Source: JAHZKS01 sp047404135 (GTDB lineage: Bacteria > Pseudomonadota > Alphaproteobacteria > Rickettsiales > JABSSG01). Taken from it: a stretch of DNA of 64,000 nucleotides. The DNA lies in the NCBI GenBank assembly GCA_047404135.1, contig JBDOIT010000006.1:113876-177875 (forward strand). The letters run 5' to 3'. Position numbers and translations under genes: made by a program. Below, in pieces: positions 52,309 through 60,995 of this stretch. Each line of letters opens with the position of its first letter. Position 1 is the first letter of the stretch. The notes under the pieces were generated by a model. It did not search any database. It was given only the letters and a program-made list of their open reading frames with translations, and had not been told where the DNA came from.

Positions 52309-52691
52309 TATTTACCTACCTTCTTTTTACCAGCTACAGGAGCTGAAGCTTTTCCTTTTCTTGTTCTTGCATTCGTATGAGTTCTTTGTCCTCTCACAGG
52401 TAATTTCTTCCTATGACGAACTCCTCTATAAGACCCTAAATCAACTAACTGCTTGATATTCATAGAAATCTCACGCCTTAGATCTCCCTCAACAGCGTAG
52501 TTCTTTTCTATAAAATCACGAATCTGAGCTACCTCTGACTCACTCAACTCATGAGCTCTTTTCTCAAAGGGTATACCTAAAGCTGCACAGATCTCTTTTG
52601 AAGATGCACTACCAATTCCATAAACATATGTTAGGGCTATTTCTACCCTTTTTTTATCCGGGATATTTACTCCAGCTATTCTGACTGCCAC
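52308..52691 (-). CDS. rpsM: 30S ribosomal protein S13
   Basis: A 127-residue protein starting MAVRIAGVNIPDKKRVEIAL, with RHRKKLPVRGQRTHTNARTRKG near the C-terminus, where S13 contacts the P-site tRNA. GTG start with a good Shine-Dalgarno (AGAGGA). A strong promoter candidate lies upstream in the gap after adk. Confidence 0.98.
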   Translation of the reverse strand: MAVRIAGVNIPDKKRVEIALTYVYGIGSASSKEICAALGIPFEKRAHELSESEVAQIRDFIEKNYAVEGDLRREISMNIKQLVDLGSYRGVRHRKKLPVRGQRTHTNARTRKGKASAPVAGKKKVGK

Positions 52692-52737
52692 TAGGTCCTC
52701 TTATTCAGTTATTTTACGATCCGACAATGAACAACGT

Positions 52738-52765
52738 ATAATATGATAAAACACCAGTATGTCAA
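52738..52765 (-). promoter_or_regulatory. Candidate internal promoter for rpsM-rpsK-rpoA-rplQ
   Basis: On the minus strand a perfect TTGACA (52765-52760), a 16-nt spacer and TATTAT (52743-52738) lie in the 81-bp gap between adk and rpsM, 46 nt before the GTG start. This is the largest gap in the minus-strand ribosomal cluster, which supports a separate transcription start. Confidence 0.65.
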
Positions 52766-52772
52766 TGGTTTT

Positions 52773-53411
52773 TTAAATGATTGACTCAATTTTTTTCTGT
52801 ATTTTATCTATTTGGTCATTAGCGTCTATATTTATTAAAATCCCTTTTTCTTCATAATGTCTAACTAAAGGAAAGGTTTGTTTTCTATGCTCTTCTAATC
52901 TGCGTAGCACTACTTCCTCTGTATCATCTTTTCTTGTAACAAATTGAGTGCCTCCACATTCATCACAAACACCTTCTTTTTTAGGCACTTTTGATGATTT
53001 ATGGTAGTTTGCTTTACAGTCACCACAAGAAAAACGACCCGAAATTCTTCTAAGAACTTCTTGATCTTCTACCTCAAAATTAATGACATAGTCAATTTTT
53101 GTAGATAATCCTTTTAAAATAAATTCAAGCTCTTCTGCTTGAGCTATATTTCTAGGGAATCCATCCAATATAAATCCTTGCTTGAACCTTTGTGAAACCT
53201 TTTTTCTCACAAGGTCTACCACAGTCTCATTTGATGCAAGTTTTCCTTCACTAACAAGTCTCTGAACCTGTTTTCCCGTTTCTGTTTGGTTCTCGATTTC
53301 TTCTCTAAGCAAGTCTCCTGTTGATATCTTGATATTACCAAGTTTTTTTTCTAAAAATTCTCCTTGAGTGCCCTTTCCAGATCCAGGTGCACCTAGTAAT
53401 ATAAAATTCAT
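52773..53411 (-). CDS. adk: Adenylate kinase (zinc-type LID)
   Basis: A 212-residue enzyme: ATP + AMP to 2 ADP. P-loop GAPGSGKGTQ (7-16), then ILDGFPRN and the LID domain. The LID holds four cysteines, Cys129-x2-Cys132 and Cys149-x2-Cys152, so it should bind zinc structurally. It sits between secY and rpsM as usual, its start overlapping the secY stop by 1 nt. Confidence 0.96.
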   Translation of the reverse strand: MNFILLGAPGSGKGTQGEFLEKKLGNIKISTGDLLREEIENQTETGKQVQRLVSEGKLASNETVVDLVRKKVSQRFKQGFILDGFPRNIAQAEELEFILKGLSTKIDYVINFEVEDQEVLRRISGRFSCGDCKANYHKSSKVPKKEGVCDECGGTQFVTRKDDTEEVVLRRLEEHRKQTFPLVRHYEEKGILINIDANDQIDKIQKKIESII

Positions 53412-54715
53412 TACCCTCTTCTCAATTTTGATTTTTTAATCAGACCTTCATATTGATACGAGAATAACGCTGACTGAACTTGAGCAAAAGTATCCATAAC
53501 TACATTGACAACGATCAAAAAGCTAGTGCCCCCCAAATAGAAAGGTATGCTATATTTTGACGAAATATATTCCGGGATAACACAGATGAACGAAATATAA
53601 GCTGCACCTATAACAGTTAACCTTGTCAAAACATAGTCAAGATATTCTGCCGTATGTGCACCAGGTCTTCTACCTTGCAAAAATCCTCCATTACGCTTTA
53701 GCATATCTGATGTCTCGTTCACATTAAATACAATAGCCGTATAGAAGAAACAGAAAAACACTATAAATACAACGTATAGAATAAGATATAATGGTTTACC
53801 GCGACCCAGATAAATCAAAACTGTCTCCATAAAAGAGTCTTCTTTAGCAGCAACAAAATTAGTTATTGTTAAAGGGAATAATAATATTGAGTTTGCAAAT
53901 ATTGCAGGGATTACACCTGCTGTATTCAACTTCAATGGTAAGTGAGAGGTATCCCCTCCAAAAATTTTATTACCTTTTTGTCTCTTAGGATATTGAACCG
54001 GTATTCTTCTATTAGCTCTTTCTACAGCAACAATAAAATATATAAGCCCAAATATAGCCGCCAACATTGTTAGAAGCAGCAAAGGACTCATAGCTCCTGT
54101 TTTTACTAATTCGAATACAGTTATGAAAGCTTGGGGAAGCCCTGCTACTATACCTGCAAAGATGATTAGAGAGATTCCATTGCCGATACCTCTTGATGTG
54201 ATTTGCTCACCAAGCCACATCAAAAACATAGTACCCACAACTAGTGTTGTTACAGAAGAAACCCTGAAGAACATACCAGGAATAGTAACCACAGAGGCGC
54301 CTGCGCCTTCAAGTTTCTCTAGACTTGCAGCCATTGCAAAAGCTTGAAATGCTGAAAGTATAACCGTAAGGTATCTTGTATATTGATTAATCTTTTTCCT
54401 ACCAGTAGCACCTTCTTTTTTCATTTCTTCCAGAGGTTTAATAGTAGATGAGAGCAATTGCATAATAATCGAAGCTGTGATGTATGGGAAAATTGCCAAA
54501 GAAAAAATAGACATCCTGGATAAAGAACCACCAGAAAGCATGTTAAACATTCCTAATATCCCAGAAGAATTAGCCTGAGCTATATCGCTTAATGCCACCG
54601 CATTAATACCAGGAATTGTTATGTAAGAACCTAATCTAAACACGAGAAGAGCCAAAAGAGAGAATAATATTCTATTCTTCAAATCTTTGGCTTTTAGAAA
54701 AACACCTGCATCCAT
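53411..54715 (-). CDS. secY: Preprotein translocase subunit SecY
   Basis: A 434-residue channel protein with ten helices. Typical blocks are LRNRILFSL-like LKNRILFSLLALLVFRLGSY, the ANSSGILGMFNMLSGGSLSR plug region, RRIPVQYPKRQ and the C-terminal YEGLIKKSKLRRG. It forms the SecYEG pore for export and membrane insertion. Canonical place between rplO and adk. Confidence 0.97.
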   Translation of the reverse strand: MDAGVFLKAKDLKNRILFSLLALLVFRLGSYITIPGINAVALSDIAQANSSGILGMFNMLSGGSLSRMSIFSLAIFPYITASIIMQLLSSTIKPLEEMKKEGATGRKKINQYTRYLTVILSAFQAFAMAASLEKLEGAGASVVTIPGMFFRVSSVTTLVVGTMFLMWLGEQITSRGIGNGISLIIFAGIVAGLPQAFITVFELVKTGAMSPLLLLTMLAAIFGLIYFIVAVERANRRIPVQYPKRQKGNKIFGGDTSHLPLKLNTAGVIPAIFANSILLFPLTITNFVAAKEDSFMETVLIYLGRGKPLYLILYVVFIVFFCFFYTAIVFNVNETSDMLKRNGGFLQGRRPGAHTAEYLDYVLTRLTVIGAAYISFICVIPEYISSKYSIPFYLGGTSFLIVVNVVMDTFAQVQSALFSYQYEGLIKKSKLRRG

Positions 54716-54733
54716 ATAAGACTACGCTAATAT

Positions 54734-55186
54734 TTAAGCGATTATTTCACCGCCAGCTTTTTTAATTTTTTCTGATGCAGACTGGGAATACTTATCCAAA
54801 TTGATTTGAATTTTATGCTTCAATTCACCATCTCCCAACACTTTTACCAAAACTTTTTTATCATTAGGCAACTTTTTTAAAGAAGCAAAAGCTTCTCTAT
54901 TAAATACTTCAGATGCCTTCAGCGATCCTTTTTCAATCAAACTGTTGATCTCGCCAACACTAATTGTTTCCACAATAACTCTGTTAAGAGATTTAAAACC
55001 TCTTTTCGGAAGCCTCTGGTATAAAGGCATTTGACCACCTTCAAAACCATTAATAGAAACACCTGTTCTAGCTTTTTGTCCTTTTTGTCCAGATCCACAA
55101 GTTTTACCTTTACCTGAACCAATACCACGACCAACTATCTTGGAAGTTTTTCTAGCGCCTTCGTTATCTTTCAATTGATTCAACAT
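54734..55186 (-). CDS. rplO: 50S ribosomal protein L15
   Basis: A 150-residue protein. The N-terminal glycine-rich KIVGRGIGSGKGKTCGSGQKGQK with FEGGQMPLYQRLPKRGF identifies L15. A late assembly protein of the large subunit. 12 nt after rpmD. Confidence 0.97.
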   Translation of the reverse strand: MLNQLKDNEGARKTSKIVGRGIGSGKGKTCGSGQKGQKARTGVSINGFEGGQMPLYQRLPKRGFKSLNRVIVETISVGEINSLIEKGSLKASEVFNREAFASLKKLPNDKKVLVKVLGDGELKHKIQINLDKYSQSASEKIKKAGGEIIA

Positions 55187-55198
55187 CTATAATACCTA

Positions 55199-55393
55199 CT
55201 AACTTAACTCTTCTACTTTTATCAAATGCTGCACTTTTGTAATCATACCACGCACAGATGCAGTGTCTTCAAGAACTGATGTTCTATCTATTCTATCAAG
55301 ACCTAAACCTACCAAAGTTTGTCTTTGATATTTTTTTCTTCCAATAGGACTCCCTATTTGCGTAACTTTCACTTTACCTTTTGAATCAGACAT
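55199..55393 (-). CDS. rpmD: 50S ribosomal protein L30
   Basis: A 64-residue protein with VTQIGSPIGRKKYQRQTLVG and a final RGMITKVQHLIKVEEL. The ATG at 55393 is preferred over TTG/GTG codons just upstream because L30 normally starts close to the first strand. It lies between rpsE and rplO. Confidence 0.95.
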   Translation of the reverse strand: MSDSKGKVKVTQIGSPIGRKKYQRQTLVGLGLDRIDRTSVLEDTASVRGMITKVQHLIKVEELS

Positions 55394-55402
55394 CACCAAA
55401 AC

Positions 55403-55930
55403 CTAATTTACTATCTCACTAAATTCTTTATTTCTTTTCTTCGCAATCCTATTAGGAGTACTTAATTTCTTTAACGCATCAAATGTAGCCGCAATAATGT
55501 TATGCACGTTTGATGAGCCTAAAGATTTAGCTACAATATCATGCACTCCTAAGCTTTCAAAGATAGCTCTCATAGGGCCACCAGCAATAATACCTGTACC
55601 TGGCTTTGCCGTACGCAAGATCACACGACCTGCACCAACGTGGCCAACAACATCATGGTGGATTGTTCTATTGTCTTTTAAAGGAACAGAGATCATTCTT
55701 TTCTTGGCATCCTGAGAAGCTTTTGTTCTTGCCTCCGTAACTTCCTTTGCCTTACCAAGGCCTTCGCCTACTTTGCCACGACCATTACCTGCAACCATAA
55801 CAGCGGCAAACCCGAATTTCCTACCACCTTTTACAACTTTTGTAGTTCTATTCACATGCACCAGAACTTCTTTAATCTCTTCTTGAGATTGATTATTTCC
55901 TGATGTCTGATGTTGTGTTCTAGTATTCAT
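55403..55930 (-). CDS. rpsE: 30S ribosomal protein S5
   Basis: A 175-residue protein. LVHVNRTTKVVKGGRKFGFAA, GHVGAGRVILRTAKPGTGIIAGG and GSSNVHNIIAATFDAL are the S5 motifs. It helps shape the mRNA entry and decoding fidelity. The N-terminus has a polar extension (TRTQHQTSGNNQSQ). Confidence 0.97.
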   Translation of the reverse strand: MNTRTQHQTSGNNQSQEEIKEVLVHVNRTTKVVKGGRKFGFAAVMVAGNGRGKVGEGLGKAKEVTEARTKASQDAKKRMISVPLKDNRTIHHDVVGHVGAGRVILRTAKPGTGIIAGGPMRAIFESLGVHDIVAKSLGSSNVHNIIAATFDALKKLSTPNRIAKKRNKEFSEIVN

Positions 55931-55946
55931 ATCGCTTATATCAAAA

Positions 55947-56300
55947 TTAAATTTTTAGCCCTGCTTCTCTGGCACCATCAGCAACAGCTTTGATCTTACC
56001 ATGGTAGTAGTATCCACCTTTATCGAAAACTACCTGGGTGATGCCATTTTCTTTACAAAGCTCAGCCGTTTTCTTTCCAATATTACTTGCTGTTGCAACA
56101 GTAGATCTTGCACCTTTAAATCCTTCTCCAAGAGTACTTACTGAAACCATAGTACGACCTTTAGTATCATCAATCACTTGTGTGTATAAATGCTGCCCAG
56201 ATCTAAATACAGACAACCTAGGTAACTTCTTAGAATTATTTCTAATTTTATTTCTTACTCTAAAAGCTCTTCTTAAAAAAGATGTTTTTACTTTAGACAT
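55947..56300 (-). CDS. rplR: 50S ribosomal protein L18
   Basis: A 117-residue protein. RRAFRVRNKIRNNSKKLPRLSVFRSG, with the later FDKGGYYYHGKIKAVADGAREAGLKI, is typical. It binds 5S rRNA together with L5. 9 nt after rplF. Confidence 0.97.
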   Translation of the reverse strand: MSKVKTSFLRRAFRVRNKIRNNSKKLPRLSVFRSGQHLYTQVIDDTKGRTMVSVSTLGEGFKGARSTVATASNIGKKTAELCKENGITQVVFDKGGYYYHGKIKAVADGAREAGLKI

Positions 56301-56309
56301 ATCAATTAC

Positions 56310-56846
56310 CTATTTTTTCTTACCTTCTTTTCTCAGTATCTTCTGACCTTCATACTTCACACCTTTACCCTTGTAAGGTTCTGGGGGTCTTTGCTTTACA
56401 ATTAATGCTGCTACTTGTCCAACTTTCTGCTTATCGCATCCAGATATTGAAAGCAATGTAGGCTTGATTGCTTTTATTGTAATACCTTCTGGTATCAAGA
56501 ATTTTATTTCATGACTATAACCAAGGAATAATGTCAAGAATTTACCATCAACAGCAGCTTTGTAACCAACGCCTACTATCTCAAGCTTTTTTTCAAAACC
56601 TTCTGATACTCCTTTAACTTGATTATTAAGAAGATTTCTACTTAATCCCCACATAGCTCTGGATCTTTTGTTATTATCTATAGGCTTTACAACTATACAG
56701 TTCTCTTCCCTTGCAAATGTAACTTCTGGAGGGAATGAGCTTGAAAGATTACCTAACTTACCCGAAACATCTATTGTTCTATCTTCGTTCAGAATAACTT
56801 TTACTCCTTCAGGGATAGATACTGGTACTTTTCCTACACGTGACAT
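56310..56846 (-). CDS. rplF: 50S ribosomal protein L6
   Basis: A 178-residue protein starting MSRVGKVPVSIPEGVKV. The C-terminal RPPEPYKGKGVKYEGQKILRKEGKKK is the L6 signature. It has two related domains and lies near the sarcin-ricin region of the large subunit. Confidence 0.97.
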   Translation of the reverse strand: MSRVGKVPVSIPEGVKVILNEDRTIDVSGKLGNLSSSFPPEVTFAREENCIVVKPIDNNKRSRAMWGLSRNLLNNQVKGVSEGFEKKLEIVGVGYKAAVDGKFLTLFLGYSHEIKFLIPEGITIKAIKPTLLSISGCDKQKVGQVAALIVKQRPPEPYKGKGVKYEGQKILRKEGKKK

Positions 56847-56855
56847 CTCTTTCCT

Positions 56856-57251
56856 CTAAAATACTTGACATATAATTTCTCCACCCACTTTCTCTTTGCG
56901 AGCTGTTCTATCAGACACTACGCCTCTAGAAGTGGAGAGAATTGTTACACCTAAATCATTATAAAAACCAACTAGATCTTCAATAGCTGTATACAATCTA
57001 CGACCAGGCTTGGATACTTTCTTGATCTCCTGAATTACAGGAGCACCATCTCTGGAGTATTTAAGATCTATTACAATCTCATCAATATTCTTTCTTACAT
57101 TAACTTTCTTGTATGAAGAAATGTAACCTTCATCACATAACACTTTAAGAACCTGCTCTCTAAATCTTGAGTGCGGAGCTTTCACAGAAACAAGCTTTCT
57201 CATTTGGCCGTTTCTAATTCTAGTTAACATATCTGCAATTATATCTGTCAT
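56856..57251 (-). CDS. rpsH: 30S ribosomal protein S8
   Basis: A 131-residue protein. DIIADMLTRIRNGQMRKLVSV at the start and GVTILSTSRGVVSDRTARKEKVGGEIICQVF at the end are characteristic. In other bacteria S8 represses the spc operon through its own mRNA; a matching RNA element was not examined in detail. Confidence 0.97.
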   Translation of the reverse strand: MTDIIADMLTRIRNGQMRKLVSVKAPHSRFREQVLKVLCDEGYISSYKKVNVRKNIDEIVIDLKYSRDGAPVIQEIKKVSKPGRRLYTAIEDLVGFYNDLGVTILSTSRGVVSDRTARKEKVGGEIICQVF

Positions 57252-57257
57252 TTTTTC

Positions 57258-57563
57258 CTACCAACTTGACTTTTTTACACCAGGTAACAGCCCGAAAGAG
57301 GCCATTTCTCTAAAGGCAATACGAGAGATTCCAAATTTTCTGTAATAACCTCTTGGCCTACCAGTGATCTCACATCTATTTCTCAATCTAACACCAGAAG
57401 AGTTCCTTGGCAATTGAGCAAGCTTCAACTGCGCAGAAAACCTTTCTTCTGGAGATAGATCCCTATTAGCAACAGAAGTTTTTAGCTCTGCTCTTTTGTT
57501 TTGATACTTTTTTACTAATTTTTCTCTATTCAAATTAGTTTGTATTGTACCTTTCTTTGCCAT
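57258..57563 (-). CDS. rpsN: 30S ribosomal protein S14
   Basis: A 101-residue protein with RNRCEITGRPRGYYRKFGISRIAFREMA and the ending GLLPGVKKSSW. The long form without the four zinc cysteines, as usual for proteobacteria. 6 nt before rpsH. Confidence 0.97.
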   Translation of the reverse strand: MAKKGTIQTNLNREKLVKKYQNKRAELKTSVANRDLSPEERFSAQLKLAQLPRNSSGVRLRNRCEITGRPRGYYRKFGISRIAFREMASFGLLPGVKKSSW

Positions 57564-57582
57564 TTACCTTCCTTAACCTCTA

Positions 57583-58122
57583 TTACGTATTAAATGGTAT
57601 ACTAAAACCAGACAGCAATTCTTTTGCCTCTTCATCATTACGAGCAGTAGTTACTATAGTAATATTTAGGCCTCTGATTTTACTAATTTTGTCATAATTT
57701 ATTTCTGGGAACACGATATGTTCTTTAATTCCCAAGTTAAAATTACCACTACCATCAAAACTTTTAGCTGACAGACCTCTAAAGTCTCTTACTCTGGGTA
57801 ATGCCACCATAACTAGCCTTTCAAGAAAATCAAACATTCTATCTTTCCTTAAAGTTACCTTACAACCTAGTTTCATTCCTTCTCTCAATTTGAAAGCAGC
57901 AATCGACTTCTTAGCTTCTGTAATAATTGCTTTTTGACCAGCTATCAGAGTTAACTCCTTAGCTGCTTCATTTACAACTTTGCTATCAGCAATAGCATCC
58001 CCTACACCCATGTTAAGAACAACCTTAACTAACCTAGGTGTTTGCATAACATTGCTGTACTTAAACTCTTTTTGTAATGAGGGTGCTAATTCTTTTTTAT
58101 ATAATTCTCTAAATCTTAACAT
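57583..58122 (-). CDS. rplE: 50S ribosomal protein L5
   Basis: A 179-residue protein. PRLVKVVLNMGVGDAI, GCKVTLRKDRMFDFLERLV and PRVRDFRGLSAKSFDG are diagnostic. It binds 5S rRNA. ATG at 58122, where MLRFRELY begins; an in-frame TTG at 58134 would overlap rplX further. Confidence 0.97.
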   Translation of the reverse strand: MLRFRELYKKELAPSLQKEFKYSNVMQTPRLVKVVLNMGVGDAIADSKVVNEAAKELTLIAGQKAIITEAKKSIAAFKLREGMKLGCKVTLRKDRMFDFLERLVMVALPRVRDFRGLSAKSFDGSGNFNLGIKEHIVFPEINYDKISKIRGLNITIVTTARNDEEAKELLSGFSIPFNT

Positions 58123-58126
58123 AAAA

Positions 58127-58453
58127 CTAACCAATTATTTCACCAGAAGCTTTTGCAAAACGCTTCTTTTCTTTGATATCTTTTGTCTCAACAAACTTAT
58201 ATCCAACTTTAGACGCTCTTTTGTCTTTTGCATCGTAGAATGCAACGTTAGAAATATGCAAAGGCAAATTCTTAGTAACAACTCCACCTTGGTGAGTCTT
58301 AGAAGGCTTCATATGCTTTTTCACTTCGTTCACACCAGAAACAAGCACTCTGTCTTTTTCTGACAATACTTTCAATACCTTACCTTGCTTTCCTTTGTCT
58401 TTACCAGCAATAACGATAACAGCATCATCTCTTTTGATTTTAAATTTCTTCAT
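58127..58453 (-). CDS. rplX: 50S ribosomal protein L24
   Basis: A 108-residue protein with the KOW motif DAVIVIAGKDKGKQGKVLKVL (about 10-30) and VNEVKKHMKPSKTHQGGVV. It starts large-subunit assembly. Two nt after rplN. Confidence 0.97.
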   Translation of the reverse strand: MKKFKIKRDDAVIVIAGKDKGKQGKVLKVLSEKDRVLVSGVNEVKKHMKPSKTHQGGVVTKNLPLHISNVAFYDAKDKRASKVGYKFVETKDIKEKKRFAKASGEIIG

Positions 58454-58455
58454 CT

Positions 58456-58818
58456 CTATAGTACCTCTGGTGCCAATGATACAATTTTCATAAATTTTCT
58501 CTTTCTTAGCTCTCTAGTCACAGGTCCAAAAATTCTTGTACCAATGATCTCATGTTGCTTATCTAACAACACAGCAGCATTTCCATCAAATTTTATAGTG
58601 CTACCATCTTCTCTAGAAATCTCTTTAGCGGTTCTCACTATAACTGCTGGGTAAATTTCTCCTTTTTTTACCTTCCCTCTTGGGATGGCGCTTTTTATAG
58701 ATACAACTATAATATCACCCACATGAGCACTTTTAGCGTTTGCAAGAACTTTAAGGCATTGAACTTCCTTTGCTCCTGAGTTATCTGCTACTTTTAATCT
58801 AGATTCTGACTGAATCAC
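58456..58818 (-). CDS. rplN: 50S ribosomal protein L14
   Basis: A 120-residue protein. MIQSESRLKVADNSGAKEVQ and the C-terminal IFGPVTRELRKRKFMKIVSLAPEVL are typical. It contacts 16S rRNA at a subunit bridge. Confidence 0.98.
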   Translation of the reverse strand: MIQSESRLKVADNSGAKEVQCLKVLANAKSAHVGDIIVVSIKSAIPRGKVKKGEIYPAVIVRTAKEISREDGSTIKFDGNAAVLLDKQHEIIGTRIFGPVTRELRKRKFMKIVSLAPEVL

Positions 58819-58833
58819 CTTCTTCCCTTCAAA

Positions 58834-59061
58834 TTAATATATTACTTCAAACTTCTTTGTTTTTGAGTAAGGCTTACATTCAATGATTCTTACTTCATCA
58901 TTTACTTTAAACTTACTTTGCTCATCGTGCGCATGATACTTTTTAGACTTAGTCAAAGTCTTCTTGTACAGAGGGTGTCTAAACCTTCTTTCCACTTCAA
59001 CAACCAAAGTTTTCAAGGCGCTGTCGCTTAGCACTTTGCCTTTTAAAATTCTCTTAGGCAT
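58834..59061 (-). CDS. rpsQ: 30S ribosomal protein S17
   Basis: A 75-residue protein starting MPKRILKGKVLSDSALKTLV, with the S17 signature VRIIECKPYSKTKKFEVI at the C-terminus. The ATG at 59061 gives the normal length; a TTG at 59076 would add five residues. The start overlaps the rpmC stop by 8 nt. Confidence 0.96.
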   Translation of the reverse strand: MPKRILKGKVLSDSALKTLVVEVERRFRHPLYKKTLTKSKKYHAHDEQSKFKVNDEVRIIECKPYSKTKKFEVIY

Positions 59062-59257
59062 CCTTCTTTTCCTCAATATTGCCGTTCAATAAGGTGCTGA
59101 TCTTTGCAATTGACCTCCTTATATACCTTATTCTGTGTGTTTTTGTCAACTCACCAGATACTTTTTGGAATCTTAAATTAAACAATTCCTTCTTAAACTC
59201 CAATAAAGTTTTCTCAAGTTCAGGTAATTTTTTCTCTCTAAGTTCTTTTATTTTCAT
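59054..59257 (-). CDS. rpmC: 50S ribosomal protein L29
   Basis: A 67-residue two-helix protein: KIKELREKKLPELEKTLLEF and then LFNLRFQKVSGELTKTHRIR. The rplP-rpmC-rpsQ order is canonical. L29 lies at the tunnel exit near L23. Confidence 0.97.
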   Translation of the reverse strand: MKIKELREKKLPELEKTLLEFKKELFNLRFQKVSGELTKTHRIRYIRRSIAKISTLLNGNIEEKKDA

Positions 59258-59260
59258 AAT

Positions 59261-59674
59261 TTAACCTTCAATTCTTTTGATGAAACGAGTCTTAATTGGA
59301 AGCTTTGCAGTAGCTTTAGTTAAAGCTTCTTTTGCTAAACTCTCCTCTATTCCTTCTACTTCAAACAAAATCCTTCCTGGTTTCACGCGGCATACCCAAA
59401 ACTCAGGATTACCCTTACCACTACCCATTCTTATTTCAGCAGGCTTTTTACTCACAGGTACATCTGGGAAAATTCTAATCCACATACGACCACTTTTTCT
59501 CAAATACCTAACAATCGCACGTCTAGCTGCCTCTATCTGTCTAGCGGTAATTCTTTCTGGCTCAGTTGCTTTCACACCAAAAGAACCAAAACGCAACTCG
59601 GTCCCACCTTTCGCTAAACCATGAATTTTACCTTTATGGGCCTTTCTATATTTCGTCTTTTTTGGACTTAACAT
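59261..59674 (-). CDS. rplP: 50S ribosomal protein L16
   Basis: A 137-residue protein: MLSPKKTKYRKAHKGKIHGL at the start and RIFPDVPVSKKPAEIRMGSGKG in the middle, with the arginine and lysine residues that face the A-site tRNA. Canonical between rpsC and rpmC. Confidence 0.98.
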   Translation of the reverse strand: MLSPKKTKYRKAHKGKIHGLAKGGTELRFGSFGVKATEPERITARQIEAARRAIVRYLRKSGRMWIRIFPDVPVSKKPAEIRMGSGKGNPEFWVCRVKPGRILFEVEGIEESLAKEALTKATAKLPIKTRFIKRIEG

Positions 59675-59690
59675 ATCACTACTAAATCAA

Positions 59691-60329
59691 TCAATTATAT
59701 TTTATTTTTTCGCCTTTATACACATGCACTGTAATACCAATCACACCATATGTAGTATCCGCCCTAGAGATTGCGTAATCGATGTCAGATCTTTTTGTAT
59801 GAAGAGGAACCCTTCCTTCTTTATACCATTCTGATCTAGCGATTTCAGCACCACCAAGCCTTCCAGAGCATCTAACTTTGATCCCCAATGCGCCTAGCTT
59901 CATAGCGGATTGCATGGATCTCTTCATTGCTTTTCTGAAAGAAATTCTCTTTCTCAGTTGCTGAGCTATATTGTCAGCAATAAGCTGAGCATCTAGCTCA
60001 GGCTTCTTAATTTCTACAATATTAATGAAAACTTCACCAACAGTAACCATCTGAGAAATTTTTCTTTTAATTAATTCGATATCAGAGCCTTTTTTACCTA
60101 TGATAATCCCTGGTCTAGCAGAGTGAATAAAAATTGTAACTTTCTTTGCAGAACGTTCAATTAACACCTTGCTAACACCAGCTGTTTTCAAACGGTCAGA
60201 GATGTATTTTCTGATTCTAAAATCTTCTAACAAGTACTTGGAGTACTCTCGGCCCTTAGCAAACCAACGAGAATCCCAATTTTTATTATATCCAAGCCTG
60301 TATCCTATTGGATTTACTTTTTGAGCCAT
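59691..60329 (-). CDS. rpsC: 30S ribosomal protein S3
   Basis: A 212-residue protein. The N-terminal MAQKVNPIGYRLGYNKNWDS, KH domain (PGIIIGKKGSDIELIK) and SGRLGGAEIARSEWYKEGRVPLHT are diagnostic. It lines the mRNA entry tunnel. Confidence 0.98.
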   Translation of the reverse strand: MAQKVNPIGYRLGYNKNWDSRWFAKGREYSKYLLEDFRIRKYISDRLKTAGVSKVLIERSAKKVTIFIHSARPGIIIGKKGSDIELIKRKISQMVTVGEVFINIVEIKKPELDAQLIADNIAQQLRKRISFRKAMKRSMQSAMKLGALGIKVRCSGRLGGAEIARSEWYKEGRVPLHTKRSDIDYAISRADTTYGVIGITVHVYKGEKIKYN

Positions 60330-60333
60330 ATTA

Positions 60334-60711
60334 TTATTCCTTATTCTCTTCTAATATAATGGTTAAGTTGCTAAAGGGCTTAAATATTCTAGCCGACCTA
60401 CCTCTAGCTCTTGCCCTTATTCTTTTCATCACTAACGCCTTGCCAACCAATACTTCTGAAATAAACAGATTGTCTATATTCATATTGTGGTTATTTTCAG
60501 CATTAGCAATAGCTGATTCCAAACAATTCTTTACATCTTTAGCAATGCGCTTCTTCATAAATTCAAGCTGCACTAAAGCTACTTGAACTTTTGTTTTTCT
60601 TATTACTCCCGCAACTAAATTAAGCTTTAGGGGGCTTACTCTCATAGATTTCACCCTAGCTATAGCCTGATGCTCCTTTCTTAAAGAAGGTCTTGTCTTA
60701 GTCTCAACCAT
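60334..60711 (-). CDS. rplV: 50S ribosomal protein L22
   Basis: A 125-residue protein. VKSMRVSPLKLNLVAGVIR, then VGKALVMKRIRARARGRSARI is the typical L22 loop that reaches into the exit tunnel. 3-4 nt between neighbours. Confidence 0.97.
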   Translation of the reverse strand: MVETKTRPSLRKEHQAIARVKSMRVSPLKLNLVAGVIRKTKVQVALVQLEFMKKRIAKDVKNCLESAIANAENNHNMNIDNLFISEVLVGKALVMKRIRARARGRSARIFKPFSNLTIILEENKE

Positions 60712-60713
60712 AT

Positions 60714-60995
60714 CTATCCTCTTTTAGCCTTTTTATCACCGCCGGAGTGCCCAAAGAAGTTTCTTGTTGGGGAATAAGAACCTAACTTAGTTCCCACCAT
60801 TTCTTCTTTTACTTGCACCGGAATGTATTTTTTTCCGTTATATACTTCAAATGTTAAACCAACGAATTTTGGAAGAATAGTAGACCTCCTAGACATCGTC
60901 TTAATTGGCCTTGAGTTATTGCCCTCAAGAGCAACCTCTACTTTCTTTAATAAAAATCCATCTACAAATGGTGGTTTCCAAGCTGACCTAGTCAT
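60714..60995 (-). CDS. rpsS: 30S ribosomal protein S19
   Basis: A 93-residue protein: RSAWKPPFVDGFLL, TMSRRSTILPKFVGLTFEVYNGK and GSYSPTRNFFGHSGGDKKAK. It lies on the 30S head next to S13. Confidence 0.98.
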   Translation of the reverse strand: MTRSAWKPPFVDGFLLKKVEVALEGNNSRPIKTMSRRSTILPKFVGLTFEVYNGKKYIPVQVKEEMVGTKLGSYSPTRNFFGHSGGDKKAKRG

